Below the pieces are notes generated by a model, which saw only the letters and a list, made by a program, of their open reading frames with translations, searched no databases and was not told the DNA's origin. Of a stretch of DNA of 5,893 nt, positions 5,681 to 5,893 are shown in pieces. The DNA lies in the NCBI GenBank assembly GCA_947475795.1, contig CANJOX010000213.1, forward strand, positions 1-5,893. The letters run 5' to 3'. The translations under genes and the position numbers were made by a program. Position 1 is the stretch's first letter. Each line of letters opens with the position of its first letter. This DNA is from Gemmatimonadota bacterium. GTDB taxonomy: Bacteria > Gemmatimonadota > Gemmatimonadetes > Gemmatimonadales > Gemmatimonadaceae.

Positions 5681-5893
5681 ATGGCTCAGTACGTCGCAGG
5701 TCGATGGAGGTTCGCGGCGGCACTCGCGCTGTTCGCGGCCTGCGCCGGTGGCACCCGCACGGACGGCACCCGCACCGCCACATCGCCGGCCGCGCCGCGT
5801 CCCAACATCGTGTTCCTGCTCCTCGACGACGTGCGGTACGACGATCTCGTCAATCACCCCTTCGTCAACCTGCCCAATCTCAAGCGCCTGGCC
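5681..5893 (+). CDS. Sulfatase-family protein, N-terminal part, lipoprotein-like signal (partial)
   Basis: The 71 visible residues begin with a signal sequence (basic GRWR at 7-10, hydrophobic core 11-20) ending in FAAC with Cys21, which is close to a lipobox although Phe replaces the usual Leu at -3. A short low-complexity spacer follows (GTRTD, GTRTA). Then comes RPNIVFLLLDDVRYDDL (40-56), the typical N-terminal strand of the sulfatase/alkaline-phosphatase superfamily, where Asp49-Asp50 would be metal ligands. Further on, NLPNLKRLA (63-71) fits the usual pattern before the catalytic CxPxR or SxPxR motif, which lies outside the window, so the sulfatase type cannot be decided. Members hydrolyse sulfate esters, or related phosphate esters, outside the cytoplasm. 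A good ribosome binding site supports the start. The gene is 57 bp after the hydroxylase gene on the same strand, possibly with its own promoter. Confidence 0.82.
   Translation, partial: MAQYVAGRWRFAAALALFAACAGGTRTDGTRTATSPAAPRPNIVFLLLDDVRYDDLVNHPFVNLPNLKRLA
5750..5779 (+). repeat. 15-bp tandem duplication in the sulfatase signal/spacer region
   Basis: Two adjacent units, GGCACCCGCACGGAC and GGCACCCGCACCGCC, share their first 11 bases and encode GTRTD and GTRTA. They extend the spacer just after the presumed lipidated cysteine, so they lengthen a tether rather than alter the catalytic domain. Confidence 0.6.

Overview
The window is GC-rich bacterial DNA in which nearly every base is coding. 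It suggests a high-GC Gram-negative bacterium. The style of the proteins (MASE1 hybrid kinase, lipoprotein-type sulfatase, fatty-acid-hydroxylase-family enzyme) and the sparse Shine-Dalgarno signals would fit Gemmatimonadota or a similar phylum, but this is inference; no ribosomal or other marker gene is present.

Layout from left to right. (1) Positions 1-151 hold the last 49 residues of an unrecognised plus-strand gene. After a 17-bp convergent gap come two minus-strand genes. (2) At 169-924 is an enlarged TspO/MBR-family membrane protein of 251 residues, and (3) at 966-2210 a secreted or membrane-anchored phosphodiester-glycosidase (NAGPA/DUF2233-type) protein of 414 residues. These two are transcribed in the order glycosidase then TspO-like, with a 41-bp gap that contains a hairpin around the glycosidase stop codon. 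(4) A 238-bp divergent intergenic region (2211-2448) follows, carrying several inverted repeats and promoter-like elements. (5) At 2449-4743 a plus-strand hybrid histidine kinase is organised as MASE1, HisKA, HATPase and REC. (6) At 4766-5623, 22 bp downstream, is a fatty acid hydroxylase/sterol desaturase-family membrane di-iron enzyme. (7) At 5681-5893 the first 71 residues of a sulfatase-family protein with a lipoprotein-like signal run off the right edge.

How they might work together is inference. The kinase and hydroxylase look co-transcribed, so a membrane sensor may share a transcript with a membrane-lipid-modifying enzyme. The glycosidase and TspO-like protein form the opposing transcription unit and share the regulatory region. 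I see no mobile elements, CRISPR arrays, tRNA or rRNA genes. No clearly novel system stands out. The most interesting points are the structured divergent control region, the probable leaderless start of the kinase, the 15-bp repeat in the kinase linker and the enlarged TspO-like protein.
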